A program made the translations under genes and the position numbers. A stretch of DNA of 32,862 bases. Source: Campylobacterota bacterium (lineage in GTDB: Bacteria > Campylobacterota > Campylobacteria > Campylobacterales > Nitratiruptoraceae). Below, piece by piece: positions 1 through 8,155 of the stretch; the first letter of the stretch is position 1; each line of letters begins with the position of its first letter. The notes below the pieces were generated by a model that was given only the letters and a program-made list of their open reading frames with translations, ran no database searches and was not told where the DNA came from. The stretch is taken from assembly GCA_013153715.1 (NCBI GenBank), contig JAADDW010000043.1:1-32862 (forward strand). Direction: 5' to 3'.

Positions 1-90
1 GCGGGGAGGGTGGGATTCGAACCCACGGTAGGCTCATCACCTACGCCGGTTTTCAAGACCGGTGCGTTCAACCAGCTCCGCCACCTCCCC
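1..90 (-). tRNA. tRNA-Ser (anticodon TGA), 3' CCA cut by window edge
   Basis: On the minus strand the 5' acceptor arm GGGGAGG (from base 90) pairs with CCTCCCC near base 3. The anticodon loop CTTGAAA gives TGA, and the T-arm GGTTCGAATCC is intact. A long variable arm, as expected of a class II serine tRNA, lies between anticodon and T stems. The discriminator G is base 2, and base 1 is the first C of an encoded CCA, so only the last two bases are missing. It is last in a Gly-Leu-Cys-Ser cluster. Confidence 0.95.
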
Positions 91-96
91 TTCTTG

Positions 97-171
97 TGGA
101 GGCGCCACCCGGATTCGAACCGGGGATCAGGGCTTTGCAGGCCCCTGCCTTAGCCACTTGGCTATGGCGCC
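97..171 (-). tRNA. tRNA-Cys (anticodon GCA)
   Basis: Acceptor stem GGCGCCA/TGGCGCC, discriminator T and an encoded CCA (bases 97-99) are all visible on the minus strand. The anticodon loop CTGCAAA reads GCA. The T-loop GGTTCGAATCC is canonical. It lies 6 nt upstream of tRNA-Ser and 13 nt downstream of tRNA-Leu, and is presumably processed from the same precursor. Confidence 0.96.
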
Positions 172-184
172 ATAGTGGGGAGAG

Positions 185-272
185 TGGTGCCCGAGGCCGG
201 ACTTGAACCGGCACGGAGAGAACCTCCGAGGGATTTTAAGTCCCTTGCGTCTACCAATTCCGCCACCCGGGC
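185..272 (-). tRNA. tRNA-Leu (anticodon TAA)
   Basis: Acceptor GCCCGGG/CTCGGGC has one G-T wobble, the discriminator is A, and CCA is encoded at 185-187. The anticodon loop CTTAAAA reads TAA. A long variable arm (about CGGAGGTTCTCTCCG) marks a class II leucine tRNA. The D-arm GGCGGAATTGGTAGACGC is typical of tRNA-Leu. Confidence 0.96.
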
Positions 273-317
273 CAAACTCTCTCGGGTGCTGATCTCTCCA
301 ACTTCCTACCGTACAAC

Positions 318-393
<76 letters not shown>

Positions 394-408
394 ATCTTTC
401 GGAGTGAA

Positions 409-437
409 ATTATAACCAAAAAAGATAAAAATGTAAA
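409..437 (-). promoter_or_regulatory. sigma-70-type promoter of the Gly-Leu-Cys-Ser tRNA operon
   Basis: On the minus strand, TTTACA (432-437) is separated by exactly 17 nt from a perfect TATAAT (409-414). That is five of six bases at -35 and six of six at -10. The predicted start, near base 402, lies a few bases upstream of tRNA-Gly, so the 5' leader is very short. The assignment rests on sequence match, spacing and position. Confidence 0.85.
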
Positions 438-441
438 TAGC

Positions 442-474
442 CCCCATCGGTTTGGGCTGTAGCTTCCGATGGGG
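442..474 (-). terminator. hairpin after tkt, possible terminator
   Basis: A perfect 9-bp inverted repeat, CCCCATCGG/CCGATGGGG (466-474 and 442-450), encloses a 15-nt loop. It lies about 75 nt after the tkt stop on the minus strand. A T-rich but interrupted tract follows, and that same tract is the -35 region of the tRNA promoter. It probably ends the tkt transcript just before the tRNA promoter. The imperfect T-run makes intrinsic termination uncertain. Confidence 0.45.
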
Positions 475-550
475 AGAGGCCAAGGGCTAGAGACCCGCCC
501 CCAGAGCTCCTAAAATTGCCTCCCCTCTCCCCTCCAATCGGGAGGAGCGG

Positions 551-2491
551 TTAACCGAGGAGCTCCTTGGCTCTGGTCACAATATTCTCCACCGTAAAGC
601 CGTACTCCTTGAAGAGGACATCGGCAGGACCGCTAGCCCCAAAACGGTTCTCCATGGAGATGACAGCATCGGCAAAGCGGTACCACTCCGGTCCACTCCC
701 CGCCTCGATGGCCAAGACCTTCGTCGCCGGATCGAAGACCGTACTGCGATACTCCGGATCCTGTTCGAGGAAGAGCTCCATACAGGGCATACTCACCACA
801 TTGGCCATAATCCCCTTCTCCTCCAGGGCACATCCCGCTTTGAGGGCGAGCATCACCTCACTCCCACTGGCGGCAAGGGTGATAGTCGCATTGTCCCGCC
901 TCTTGACGATATACCCCCCTCGGCTCACATCTCCAAAATCCCTGTGGGGCTTCAGGGTCTTCAATTTCTGCCGTGAGAGGGCAAATCCACAGGGTTTCCC
1001 ACTCTTGAGGGCCACCTTCCAACACTCCACATTTTCGCTGGCATCGGCGGGGCGGAAGGTGTAGAAATTGGGGAGGGCCCTGAAGGTGGTGAGCTGTTCC
1101 ACAGGTTGGTGTGTGGGACCATCTTCTCCGACACCGATGCTGTCATGGGTCCAGATAAAGTAGTTTTTGAGACCACTGAGGGCCGCTATTCGGACAGCCG
1201 CTTTCTGGTAGTCACTGAAGACAAAAAAGGTGGCGTTGAAGGGGATGAAGAGGCCGTAGGCGGCTATAGCGTTGGTTATCGCCCCCATGGCGTGCTCCCG
1301 GACGCCGAAATGGAAATTCCGTCCCTTGGGAAAATCGCCCATTCCGTGGAGATAGCTCTTGTTGGAGGGAGCTAGATCGGCACTCCCTCCAAGGAAGCCT
1401 GGGAGAGCTTTGGCAATGGCGTTGAGGATCTTTCCGTTGCTCTCTCGGGTTGCCACCATACTCCCCGCCTCAAATCGGGGCCACTCGATCCCCTCTAGGT
1501 CGGGATTTTCCAAGAGGCGGAGCATCTCCACCTGTTCCTTGTAGGGGGTCTCGATGAGGAGCTTCCTCCACTCCCGTTCAGCCAGCTCCCCCCTCTCTAC
1601 GGCACATCGGAAACGGACCAGAACATCTTCCGGAACATAGAACTCCTTGTCCTTTGGAAAGCCGGCCCTCTCCTTGGCACACTGAATATCCTCCTCTCCC
1701 AGAGGGGCTCCGTGGGAGTGGGGATCTCCCTCATATTTGCAACTCCCCTTGGCAATAATAGTGTTGGCCTTGATGAGGACAGGTCTCTTTTGCAATTTCG
1801 CCCATGTGAGGGCGGCGTCGATCTGCTTGTAGTCATGGCCATCTATCTCGATTGTCGCCCACTTCTGGGCCCGGAACCGTTCGAGGACATCCTCATTCCA
1901 GGCGATGGAGGTATCCCCCTCAATGGTGATATGGTTGGAGTCGTAGATCATAATGAGGTTATCCAGCTCAAACCGACCGGCAAGGGCACAGGCCTCATAG
2001 CTGATCCCCTCTTCCAAATCCCCATCTCCACAGAGGCAGTAAACCTTGTGGTCTATGATCTTGGCACTCTCGCTGTTGAGGAGCTGGGCGGCATACTTGG
2101 CCGCCATGGCCATACCGACGGCATTGGCCACCCCCTGTCCCAGGGGACCTGTCGTCATCTCGACTCCCGGAGTGTGGCCATACTCCGGATGACCCGGAGT
2201 CTTGGAGCCAAACTGTCTGAACTCCTTGAGATCCTCTAGAGTGATGTCGTATCCCCAGAGATAGAGGAGGGAGTAGATGAGCCCCGTAGCGTGCCCCCCA
2301 CTGAATATGAGTCTGTCCCGATTGAGCCATTTGGGATTTTTAGGATTGTGGCGCAGGTGGTGGCTGAGGACGGTGGCCACATCGGCAAGGCCGAGACAGA
2401 CCCCCGGGTGACCGCTATTCGCCTTCTGAATCATATCGAGGGCCAGAAAGCGGATAGTGTCAGCCATCTTTTTCAGTGTTCTCTCGTCCAT
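551..2491 (-). CDS. tkt: transketolase
   Basis: The 646-residue protein is the thiamine-diphosphate enzyme that moves two-carbon ketol units in the non-oxidative pentose phosphate pathway (or in carbon fixation in autotrophs). Visible motifs are SGHPG (26-30), the TPP/Mg-binding motif GDGDLEEG (155-162) with the partner Asn in YDSNHITI (near 186), and the Pyr-domain stretch GVREHAMG. Length is normal for the family. The ATG at 2491 has AGGGAG just upstream. An internal Met at residue 9 lacks a ribosome site. The start overlaps the end of ispA by about 30 nt, suggesting translational coupling. It is the last gene of the minus-strand housekeeping series, and a hairpin follows. The assignment is secure. 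Confidence 0.97.
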   Translation of the reverse strand: MDERTLKKMADTIRFLALDMIQKANSGHPGVCLGLADVATVLSHHLRHNPKNPKWLNRDRLIFSGGHATGLIYSLLYLWGYDITLEDLKEFRQFGSKTPGHPEYGHTPGVEMTTGPLGQGVANAVGMAMAAKYAAQLLNSESAKIIDHKVYCLCGDGDLEEGISYEACALAGRFELDNLIMIYDSNHITIEGDTSIAWNEDVLERFRAQKWATIEIDGHDYKQIDAALTWAKLQKRPVLIKANTIIAKGSCKYEGDPHSHGAPLGEEDIQCAKERAGFPKDKEFYVPEDVLVRFRCAVERGELAEREWRKLLIETPYKEQVEMLRLLENPDLEGIEWPRFEAGSMVATRESNGKILNAIAKALPGFLGGSADLAPSNKSYLHGMGDFPKGRNFHFGVREHAMGAITNAIAAYGLFIPFNATFFVFSDYQKAAVRIAALSGLKNYFIWTHDSIGVGEDGPTHQPVEQLTTFRALPNFYTFRPADASENVECWKVALKSGKPCGFALSRQKLKTLKPHRDFGDVSRGGYIVKRRDNATITLAASGSEVMLALKAGCALEEKGIMANVVSMPCMELFLEQDPEYRSTVFDPATKVLAIEAGSGPEWYRFADAVISMENRFGASGPADVLFKEYGFTVENIVTRAKELLG

Positions 2492-3362
2492 CGTCTCCCT
2501 TTAATCGTTGGTGTCGGAAGAGGTAACTACCCAAAAGCCTCTCCAGAGGAGGAATGAGGGAGGGGCGGAACCTTTCAAGCCTCCTCTGGAGCTCTTGGGC
2601 CAAGAGATCGGCCTCCCTCAAAGCCCCATCGACCCCCAAGAGCTGGGTAAAGCTATTTTTCTCGGTATCGTTCTGGGTTGTCTTTCCCGCCTCTTCAGCC
2701 GAGGAGAGGGTATCGATGAGGTCGTCCTGAATCTGGAAGAGGAGTCCCAGATCGATACCGAAATTGTAGAGCTCATCGAGCTCCTCCTGGGGAAGATTGA
2801 CAATAATCCCTCCCATCTTCAGACTGGCCGCTATCAACTTGGCAGTCTTGTTGATATGGAGCTGGGAGAGTCTCTCCAGATCGAGGGGCCTCCTCTCAAA
2901 GTAGCAATCCAAAATCTGTCCGTGGACCATACCGTAGACCCCTCCAGCCAGAGACAACTCCCGAGTCAAGGCGATGCGGGTGTCGGCAGAGAGGGGAGAG
3001 GAGGCTATAATGTAAAAGGCGTGGGTGTTGAGGGCATCTCCCACCAGTATGGCTGTCACCTCATCAAACTCCCTGTGGAGGCTCTTCACCCCCCTCCTCA
3101 AATCGGCATCGTCCATAGCTGGGAGATCATCGTGGATCAGAGAGTAGGTGTGGAAGAGCTCTACAGCCAGAGCGGGATCGAGGGCGGAGTCTATGAGGAG
3201 GGGATCGATACCCTCTACCACACTGAGGAGGAGGAGGGGACGGAAACCCTTTCCCCGGGCCTGGAGCATATAGTTGAGAGCCCTCTCGTAGTGGGGATGG
3301 AAGGTCTCAATCTCAATGAGGGAGTTCTGGAGGTGGTTCTGAAAGAGGGCGGTGAGGTCCAT
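2460..3362 (-). CDS. ispA: short-chain polyprenyl diphosphate synthase (farnesyl/geranylgeranyl type)
   Basis: Starting from the ATG at 3362, this is a 300-residue all-alpha trans-prenyltransferase that condenses IPP with allylic diphosphates. The first aspartate-rich motif is DDLPAMD (78-84) and the second is DDLID (213-217). The KGFRP motif near residue 38 and the Q/K metal-site region are present. The six-base spacing in the first Asp motif fits bacterial FPP/GGPP synthases; chain length cannot be set from sequence alone. A GTG 27 nt upstream is open but lies inside ybaB, so I prefer the ATG one base after the ybaB stop. The gene feeds the quinone and undecaprenyl pathways. Its end overlaps tkt. 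Confidence 0.93.
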   Translation of the reverse strand: MDLTALFQNHLQNSLIEIETFHPHYERALNYMLQARGKGFRPLLLLSVVEGIDPLLIDSALDPALAVELFHTYSLIHDDLPAMDDADLRRGVKSLHREFDEVTAILVGDALNTHAFYIIASSPLSADTRIALTRELSLAGGVYGMVHGQILDCYFERRPLDLERLSQLHINKTAKLIAASLKMGGIIVNLPQEELDELYNFGIDLGLLFQIQDDLIDTLSSAEEAGKTTQNDTEKNSFTQLLGVDGALREADLLAQELQRRLERFRPSLIPPLERLLGSYLFRHQRLKGDDGRENTEKDG

Positions 3363-3363
3363 A

Positions 3364-3675
3364 TCACCGTTGTCCAAAGAGGTTTCCACTCATCATATTC
3401 ATGGCCATGCTCTTCCTATTCTCCTCGACCATCTTCAGAACATCGTTTATGGCACTGATGAGGAGAATCTCTAGGGCCTCCCTATCTTCCAGAAGGGAAT
3501 CGTCAATCTTCACATCGACAATCTCCCCCTTCCCGTTGGCACTCACCTCCACCATTCCTCCACCACTCTTGGCGGAGAAGATTCTCTTCTCACTCTCCTC
3601 CTCTATCTGTTTGGCCTTCTCCTGGATCTCCTGGAAGACCTTCCCGATCTCCTGCATATCGATCTTATCAAACAT
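3364..3675 (-). CDS. YbaB/EbfC family nucleoid-associated protein
   Basis: A 103-residue protein of the YbaB/EbfC family, small dimeric DNA-binding proteins associated with the nucleoid. An N-terminal charged helix with a run of Glu/Lys (residues 8-30) is followed by the family signature GGGMVEVSANGKGEIVDVKI (about 37-57) and a second helix. The end is rich in Met. Length is normal. It sits 8 nt after panD and 1 nt before the preferred ispA start. In many bacteria ybaB lies by dnaX-recR, so the place between panD and ispA is a lineage arrangement rather than a functional clue. Confidence 0.9.
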   Translation of the reverse strand: MFDKIDMQEIGKVFQEIQEKAKQIEEESEKRIFSAKSGGGMVEVSANGKGEIVDVKIDDSLLEDREALEILLISAINDVLKMVEENRKSMAMNMMSGNLFGQR

Positions 3676-3683
3676 AGCTCTTC

Positions 3684-4049
3684 CTATGTGTAGCTACCGA
3701 TCTCGGTAATGGCATTCCTCTCATCTACGAAGACAATGACGGGACTGTAATCCTCCAGCTCCTCCTGACTGTAGTGGGCATAGGCAACAATAATGATCTT
3801 ATCGCCCGGATGGGCCTTTCTGGCGGCGGCTCCGTTGAGACAGATCTCCCTCTTTCCCCGTTCCCCTCTGATAACATAGGTTTGGAACCGCTCTCCATTG
3901 TTGATATTGAGGATCTCCACCTTCTGCCCCACCCTCAATCTGGCCGCCTCCATCAGCTCCTCATCGATGGTGATGGAGCCCACATAGTTGAGATCGGCAT
4001 CTGTCACGGTGGCCCGGTGGATCTTGCTGTAGAGCATCTCGATAGTCAT
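3684..4049 (-). CDS. panD: aspartate 1-decarboxylase proenzyme
   Basis: The 121-residue pyruvoyl enzyme makes beta-alanine from aspartate for pantothenate and coenzyme A. The self-cleavage site Gly24-Ser25 sits in YVGSITID at exactly the standard position. Lys9, Tyr22 and the later stretch [10 protein letters not shown] are also in place. The chain should cleave into a 24-residue beta and a 97-residue alpha chain, with Ser25 becoming the pyruvoyl group. The start follows the ferredoxin stop by one base, so the two are likely translated together. Confidence 0.97.
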   Translation of the reverse strand: MTIEMLYSKIHRATVTDADLNYVGSITIDEELMEAARLRVGQKVEILNINNGERFQTYVIRGERGKREICLNGAAARKAHPGDKIIIVAYAHYSQEELEDYSPVIVFVDERNAITEIGSYT

Positions 4050-4050
4050 C

Positions 4051-4440
4051 TCACCCCGCTCCGCCTGCCATCTTGATCACATCTGCGATACTCATGGGCT
4101 CATCCCAATACTCTTTGGGTATGAGATACTCTTCCACAGGAGTACCGCCGATAATGTGCTCCTCAACGATCCTATCGATCCGCTCCCGATTGAGACCGAT
4201 ATACATGTAGTGGCCGGGCTCCACCAGCATAACGGGTCCCAGCTGGCACCTGTTGAGACAGCCCGTCCTGACAGGCTGGACCGCCGCAATAATCCCCTTC
4301 TCCATCAGCTTTTGGGCCAGGTACTGGAAGAGCTGTTGGCTCTCCGGATTGTTGGGAGCGACACAGCTCGGTTTCGGAAAGCCCGGAGGGGCGGACTGTT
4401 CACACTTGAAGAGGTAGAATGTGGGCTGAGGAATTCCCAT
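4051..4440 (-). CDS. thioredoxin-like [2Fe-2S] ferredoxin
   Basis: The 129-residue protein has four cysteines in the CX12C ... CX3C pattern (Cys13, Cys26, Cys61, Cys65), typical of the thioredoxin-fold [2Fe-2S] ferredoxins. Nearby residues [12 protein letters not shown] fit that family. The ATG at 4440 has GGAG five bases upstream; an upstream in-frame GTG overlaps that site and is unlikely. It heads the fdx-panD-ybaB-ispA-tkt run, 108 nt after murE. Its redox partner is unknown; with the Nfu-like gene 2 kb upstream it could serve Fe-S or radical enzymes, but that is conjecture. Confidence 0.88.
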   Translation of the reverse strand: MGIPQPTFYLFKCEQSAPPGFPKPSCVAPNNPESQQLFQYLAQKLMEKGIIAAVQPVRTGCLNRCQLGPVMLVEPGHYMYIGLNRERIDRIVEEHIIGGTPVEEYLIPKEYWDEPMSIADVIKMAGGAG

Positions 4441-4532
4441 TATCACTCCTTAAATCATACAATTTTTCTCTCATTTCTCTCTATTAATGTAACCTGTCGG
4501 AACCTACTTTGAGGTTAAAAGTTGAACCTGTA

Positions 4533-5804
4533 CTATTTTACTAAAATTTCTTTTATAAACTCTATATCGCTAAATGGAATTCTCTCTCCCCCAACCTCAA
4601 TATACTCCTCATCCCCCTTACCGAGGACCAGGAGAATCTCCCCCTCCTTCAGCTCCGAGAGGGCTCTCTCTATCGCCACCCGCCGATCTGGCTCTTTGAT
4701 GACGGGGAGATCCCTCCCAATCCCCCTGGCTATCTCTTCGATGATCTCCCTCGGATCCTCACTCCTCGGATTGTCACTGGTGAGATAGATCCGTTTGCAG
4801 AAACGGGAGGCCACAGCCCCCATCTTTTGCCGCTTCTCCCTGTCCCGATCTCCTCCAGCTCCGAAGAGGGCTACAATCTCCTTAGAAGGAAAGCTCTCGA
4901 AGACCTTCTCCATTCCGTCTGGGGTGTGGGCAAAATCCACTATGACCAGAGGGTCGTGGGAGAGGACCTCCATCCGCCCCCTCACCCCTCCAAATCCCGA
5001 GACAGCCTGGGCCACCTCCTTGAGGGGACGATCTGTGACCATGTGGACAGCCCCTATGGCCGCCGTCAGGTTGTAGAGATTGAAGAGTCCCATGAGGGGA
5101 GAGTGGAAATCCACCATCTCCCTCCCAAACTGGAGAATAGCACTGATACCCCCCTCCAGAGAGTAGGCTGTCACCTTGTAGGTGGCCATCTCCTCCACTC
5201 CATAGGTTCTGGCCCCCTTGGGATTGAACTGGATTTTCCTATCATCCCGATTGACCAGCTTGGGGCTCCCGTCTGCCAGGAAGCTATTTTTCGTAGCGAT
5301 ATACCGCTCCATACTCCCATGGTAGTCCAGGTGGTCCTGGGAGATATTTGTAATCACCTTGAGGGAGAAAGGGAGCCCCTCAATCCTCTTCTGGTCGATG
5401 GCGTGGGAACTCACCTCCATAACGAAGAATTCCGCACCCCTCTCCTGAGCCAGATAGAGGTGGTAGAGAGTCGTCGCAATAGGTGGAGTTGTATGGCTCT
5501 TGGGAGCGACAACCTCATCATCTATCAGAAACCCCCTTGTCCCCTGGAGGGCCGCCCCATACCCCAAATCCTTGAGAATGGAGTATATTGCCGCCGTGGT
5601 GGTGGTCTTCCCATTGGTTCCCGTCACCCCCACAATTCTCACCGAGTCCAGGGAGAATCTCTCCACCAGCTCTTGGGGGGTGATCAGCTCCCCACTCCAT
5701 CCCTGCCGATACCGGGCATTCTGGGCTGTCGCCAGGAGTTTTACCTCCCCTCCAGCCTCTCGGGTATCGTCACTGACTTTCACCCCACCGAACTCATAGA
5801 TCAT
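4533..5804 (-). CDS. murE: UDP-MurNAc-L-Ala-D-Glu:meso-diaminopimelate ligase
   Basis: A cytoplasmic Mur ligase of 423 residues that adds the third amino acid of the peptidoglycan stem. The ATP loop GTNGKTTT lies at 62-69, the substrate motif HTTP at 104-107, the likely carbamylated lysine in ATKNSF (Lys172), the diaminopimelate-recognition motif DNPR at 344-347, and GKGDEEY at 395-401. DNPR argues for meso-DAP rather than lysine. The N-terminal UDP-binding domain is only about 50 residues, against about 90-100 in E. coli MurE. The ATG at 5804 overlaps the preceding gene by 4 nt (ATGA), indicating coupling. About 90 nt without a gene follow before the ferredoxin start. Confidence 0.96.
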   Translation of the reverse strand: MIYEFGGVKVSDDTREAGGEVKLLATAQNARYRQGWSGELITPQELVERFSLDSVRIVGVTGTNGKTTTTAAIYSILKDLGYGAALQGTRGFLIDDEVVAPKSHTTPPIATTLYHLYLAQERGAEFFVMEVSSHAIDQKRIEGLPFSLKVITNISQDHLDYHGSMERYIATKNSFLADGSPKLVNRDDRKIQFNPKGARTYGVEEMATYKVTAYSLEGGISAILQFGREMVDFHSPLMGLFNLYNLTAAIGAVHMVTDRPLKEVAQAVSGFGGVRGRMEVLSHDPLVIVDFAHTPDGMEKVFESFPSKEIVALFGAGGDRDREKRQKMGAVASRFCKRIYLTSDNPRSEDPREIIEEIARGIGRDLPVIKEPDRRVAIERALSELKEGEILLVLGKGDEEYIEVGGERIPFSDIEFIKEILVK

Positions 5805-6355
5805 GGTTTCAACTTCTTGGAGATCTCCTGGAGTCTCCGATCTGTCGGATAGAGTTTGGAGGCATCCTCCAAGTAGCGGAGAACATGGTCGCTGTAGCCG
5901 TGGCGCATGAGGGTATTGATGAAGTCGAAGAGATCCTCCTTCTCGGTGATGATCACCTTGGTACTGAACATAATATCCTCATAGGCCTTCTTGAAATCTC
6001 CCCGCTCCTTGACGAAACTCTTAAAATCTTCATAACTTATTCCATCGAGGGATCGCTCATGGGAGAGGACCATCTGGAGTATTTCGCTCTCCAGCTCGTC
6101 AAAATCTCTGATCATCTCCATAATGATCTTTTCCGCTTCCCCCTCTCCCTCTTCCTTGAGAACCTGATAGTAGTCGAAGAGTGCCAAGGCCTCCTGCTCA
6201 TTATCCCCCAACAGGTCGCAGAGCATCACCCCCATCTGGGCCTCCCTATCTTCAGGATCGATGCGGAGAACGGCCAGGTAGTTATCCAGTGCCCTCTGGA
6301 AATCCCTCTTCATAAAGGCGTCTGCCGCCTCTCTGAGGAGCTCGTCTCTATCCAT
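5801..6355 (-). CDS. TPR-like helical protein of unknown function
   Basis: About 184 residues, acidic and predicted to be helical, with no signal peptide or membrane segment. Residues 6-38 (EAADAFMKRDFQRALDNY and on) match the spacing of a tetratricopeptide repeat: small residues at 8/20/27 positions and the ending IDPEDREA. A second weaker TPR-like helix pair is at the C-terminus (YLEDASKLYPTDRRL). I prefer the ATG at 6355, which overlaps the nfu stop and has AGGCGAG upstream; an in-frame ATG at 6373 is possible. It overlaps nfu by 8 nt and murE by 4 nt. A scaffold or protein-interaction role is inferred from the repeat alone. Confidence 0.8.
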   Translation of the reverse strand: MDRDELLREAADAFMKRDFQRALDNYLAVLRIDPEDREAQMGVMLCDLLGDNEQEALALFDYYQVLKEEGEGEAEKIIMEMIRDFDELESEILQMVLSHERSLDGISYEDFKSFVKERGDFKKAYEDIMFSTKVIITEKEDLFDFINTLMRHGYSDHVLRYLEDASKLYPTDRRLQEISKKLKP

Positions 6356-6656
6356 CGCTCGCCTGCTGTTCATACTGCATCGCTATCTCCTCCCACTTAT
6401 CCTCATAGCCGGGGGGGATATTGATCACCTCTATATCGGGGTGAATGTCGATCTTCAACTGCCGCTCCACCCCATATTTGAGGGTATTTCCGCTGGCACT
6501 GCACCCGACGCAGGCCCCTCCCAGCTGAACGAAGACCTTTCCATTTCGAACTCCCAAAAGCTTAATATCCCCTCCGTCCAGGGAGAGCATGGGCCGTATC
6601 TTTTCGATGCTCTTCTCGACGGCTGGATAGAGATCTTCATCGGTAAATGGAAACAT
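6348..6656 (-). CDS. NifU-like Fe-S scaffold (Nfu domain)
   Basis: A 102-residue single-domain Nfu protein. The CVGC motif (Cys49, Cys52), preceded by LDGGDIKLLGV (26-36), is the family signature. Such proteins carry and deliver [4Fe-4S] or [2Fe-2S] clusters through the CXXC pair, usually as dimers. It lacks the N-terminal IscU-like domain and the central ferredoxin-like domain of full NifU. It is the first gene of a tight trio with the TPR-like gene and murE. A weak AT-rich promoter-like stretch (TATATT at 6689-6694, minus strand) lies upstream. Confidence 0.93.
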   Translation of the reverse strand: MFPFTDEDLYPAVEKSIEKIRPMLSLDGGDIKLLGVRNGKVFVQLGGACVGCSASGNTLKYGVERQLKIDIHPDIEVINIPPGYEDKWEEIAMQYEQQASDG

Positions 6657-6764
6657 AGCGATCCTTCGATAGATGGTCTTTGGAGTGGAATATATTGGAT
6701 TTTTGTTTAAAAGTAGATTAAATGGAGGAACTAATTGGAGGGAGAGGAGCCCTCCCCCTGGAGA

Positions 6765-7115
6765 TCAGACAAACTCTATGAAAGCCATAGGGGCACCATC
6801 TCCCCGGCGCACTCGGGTTCTGATAATTCGGGTGTACCCCCCTTCCCTCTCCCTATATTTGGGAGCCACCTCATTGATGAGCTTCTTGGTCGCCTCTTTG
6901 TCTTGGAGGTGGGCAAAAATGGCCCTGTGGGTGTTGAAGTCGGGATTTCTCGCTTTGGTCACCAGCTTCTCAATATAGCTCCTCAGACTCTTAGCCTTGG
7001 CAACTGTGGTCTCTATACGCCCATGCATGATGAGAGATATGGCTAAATTCTTATGGAGCGCCTTCCTATGGGAACTGGTACGCCCCAGCTTTCTATATCC
7101 GTGTCTATGTCTCAT
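6765..7115 (-). CDS. rplQ: 50S ribosomal protein L17
   Basis: 116 residues, the usual bacterial length. It starts [12 protein letters not shown], an invariant L17 opening, and ends in a [12 protein letters not shown]-like tail. L17 sits beside the polypeptide exit tunnel on the large subunit. AAAGGA lies six bases before the ATG, 15 nt after the rpoA stop. It is the last gene of the ribosomal cluster. No convincing terminator follows; a GC-rich 6-bp hairpin downstream lacks a T-run. Confidence 0.98.
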   Translation of the reverse strand: MRHRHGYRKLGRTSSHRKALHKNLAISLIMHGRIETTVAKAKSLRSYIEKLVTKARNPDFNTHRAIFAHLQDKEATKKLINEVAPKYREREGGYTRIIRTRVRRGDGAPMAFIEFV

Positions 7116-7130
7116 ATCTATCCTTTTCCT

Positions 7131-8132
7131 TTACCCGTTATTGGCCTTGATTGTCTGAATTCTCTCCAGGAGAGCCTGTTTCCGCTCATCGTCCATAGAG
7201 GAGAGATCGACCCCCAGCTCTCCCAATTTCTCATCGATCTCGTCAAGGGATTTCTTACCCAGATTCTTAATACTCTTGAGATCCTTCCGATCCATGAGGA
7301 GGAGCTCTCCCACATACTCTATCCCCGCCTTCTCCAGGCAGTTATAGCTTCGGGCACTCAGATCGAGGGTATCGATCTTCCTCAGAAGGACCTGATCCTC
7401 CTTGGAGAGGGCGCCGTTACTCTTGGCATCGACAATACTGAGCTCGCTATTGAAAATAGCTATCTGATCCATGAAGACCTTGTAGGCTTCCCTCAAGGCG
7501 TCTAGAGGATCGACCTGTCCATCTGTCTCGATGTCGAAGATAATTTTCTCATAGTTGGGATCATCCTCAATGAGGATCTTCTCTATTGTATAGAGAGCCC
7601 TCTTCACAGGTGTGAAGAAGGCGTCTAGAGGAATATACCCTTCAGGCAGGAGATCTCTGATCTCCTCGCTGGGGACATATCCGATCCCCTTTCTGAGAAT
7701 GATGGAGAAGGCCAGGTCTGCATCTTCATTGAGGGAGGCGAGAAAGTGGTCGGGAGTGACCACCTCCACCTTCTCTCCGCTCAAATCGCTCCCAAAAATC
7801 TCCTTGGGACCGGTAAAGTGGTACTCCATGGTCAGGGTCTCCAGATCATTCTCCTTCACCTTGAAACGGATTCCCTTGAGGTTGATAATGAATTCGGCTA
7901 CATCTTGGAGCATACCCCGAACACTATCGAACTCATGGAGCACCCCATCGATCTTGATCCCTATGGGAGCATACCCCGATGTACTGGCGAGTAGTAATCT
8001 TCTGAGGGGGTGGGCCACAGAGATCGCATATCCGCTCTCGTAGGGATAGACACTGAGGCGGACATGGTTCTCTTTGACCTTCTCTACCTCGATATGTTGG
8101 GGGATCGATGGCGATACTTTGATTTTCTTCAT
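7131..8132 (-). CDS. rpoA: DNA-directed RNA polymerase alpha subunit
   Basis: 333 residues, the expected size. The N-terminal domain (about 1-230), which dimerizes and starts assembly of polymerase, contains VRLSVYPYESGYAISVAHPLRRLLL and GYVPS. The C-terminal domain (about 255-320), which binds UP elements and activators, shows LDLSARSYNCLEKAGI and the helix-hairpin-helix SIKNLGKKSLDEI. It lies between rpsD and rplQ, as in most bacteria, so polymerase and ribosome synthesis share the transcript. Confidence 0.98.
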   Translation of the reverse strand: MKKIKVSPSIPQHIEVEKVKENHVRLSVYPYESGYAISVAHPLRRLLLASTSGYAPIGIKIDGVLHEFDSVRGMLQDVAEFIINLKGIRFKVKENDLETLTMEYHFTGPKEIFGSDLSGEKVEVVTPDHFLASLNEDADLAFSIILRKGIGYVPSEEIRDLLPEGYIPLDAFFTPVKRALYTIEKILIEDDPNYEKIIFDIETDGQVDPLDALREAYKVFMDQIAIFNSELSIVDAKSNGALSKEDQVLLRKIDTLDLSARSYNCLEKAGIEYVGELLLMDRKDLKSIKNLGKKSLDEIDEKLGELGVDLSSMDDERKQALLERIQTIKANNG

Positions 8133-8155
8133 CTGCCTACTCTTTTCACAGGCTA

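Noticed and set aside
4454-4459. TATGAT (minus strand) as a promoter for the ferredoxin gene
   Set aside because: Transcription would start inside or after the ribosome site AAGGAG, and no -35 is visible.
4500-4532. Inverted repeat AGGTT/AACCT after murE as a terminator
   Set aside because: A 5-bp AU-rich stem with an 8-nt loop and no T-run; too weak to call.
6729-6764. GC-rich inverted repeat just after rplQ as a terminator
   Set aside because: On the minus strand the stem GGAGGG/CCCTCC is only 6 bp and no T-run follows.
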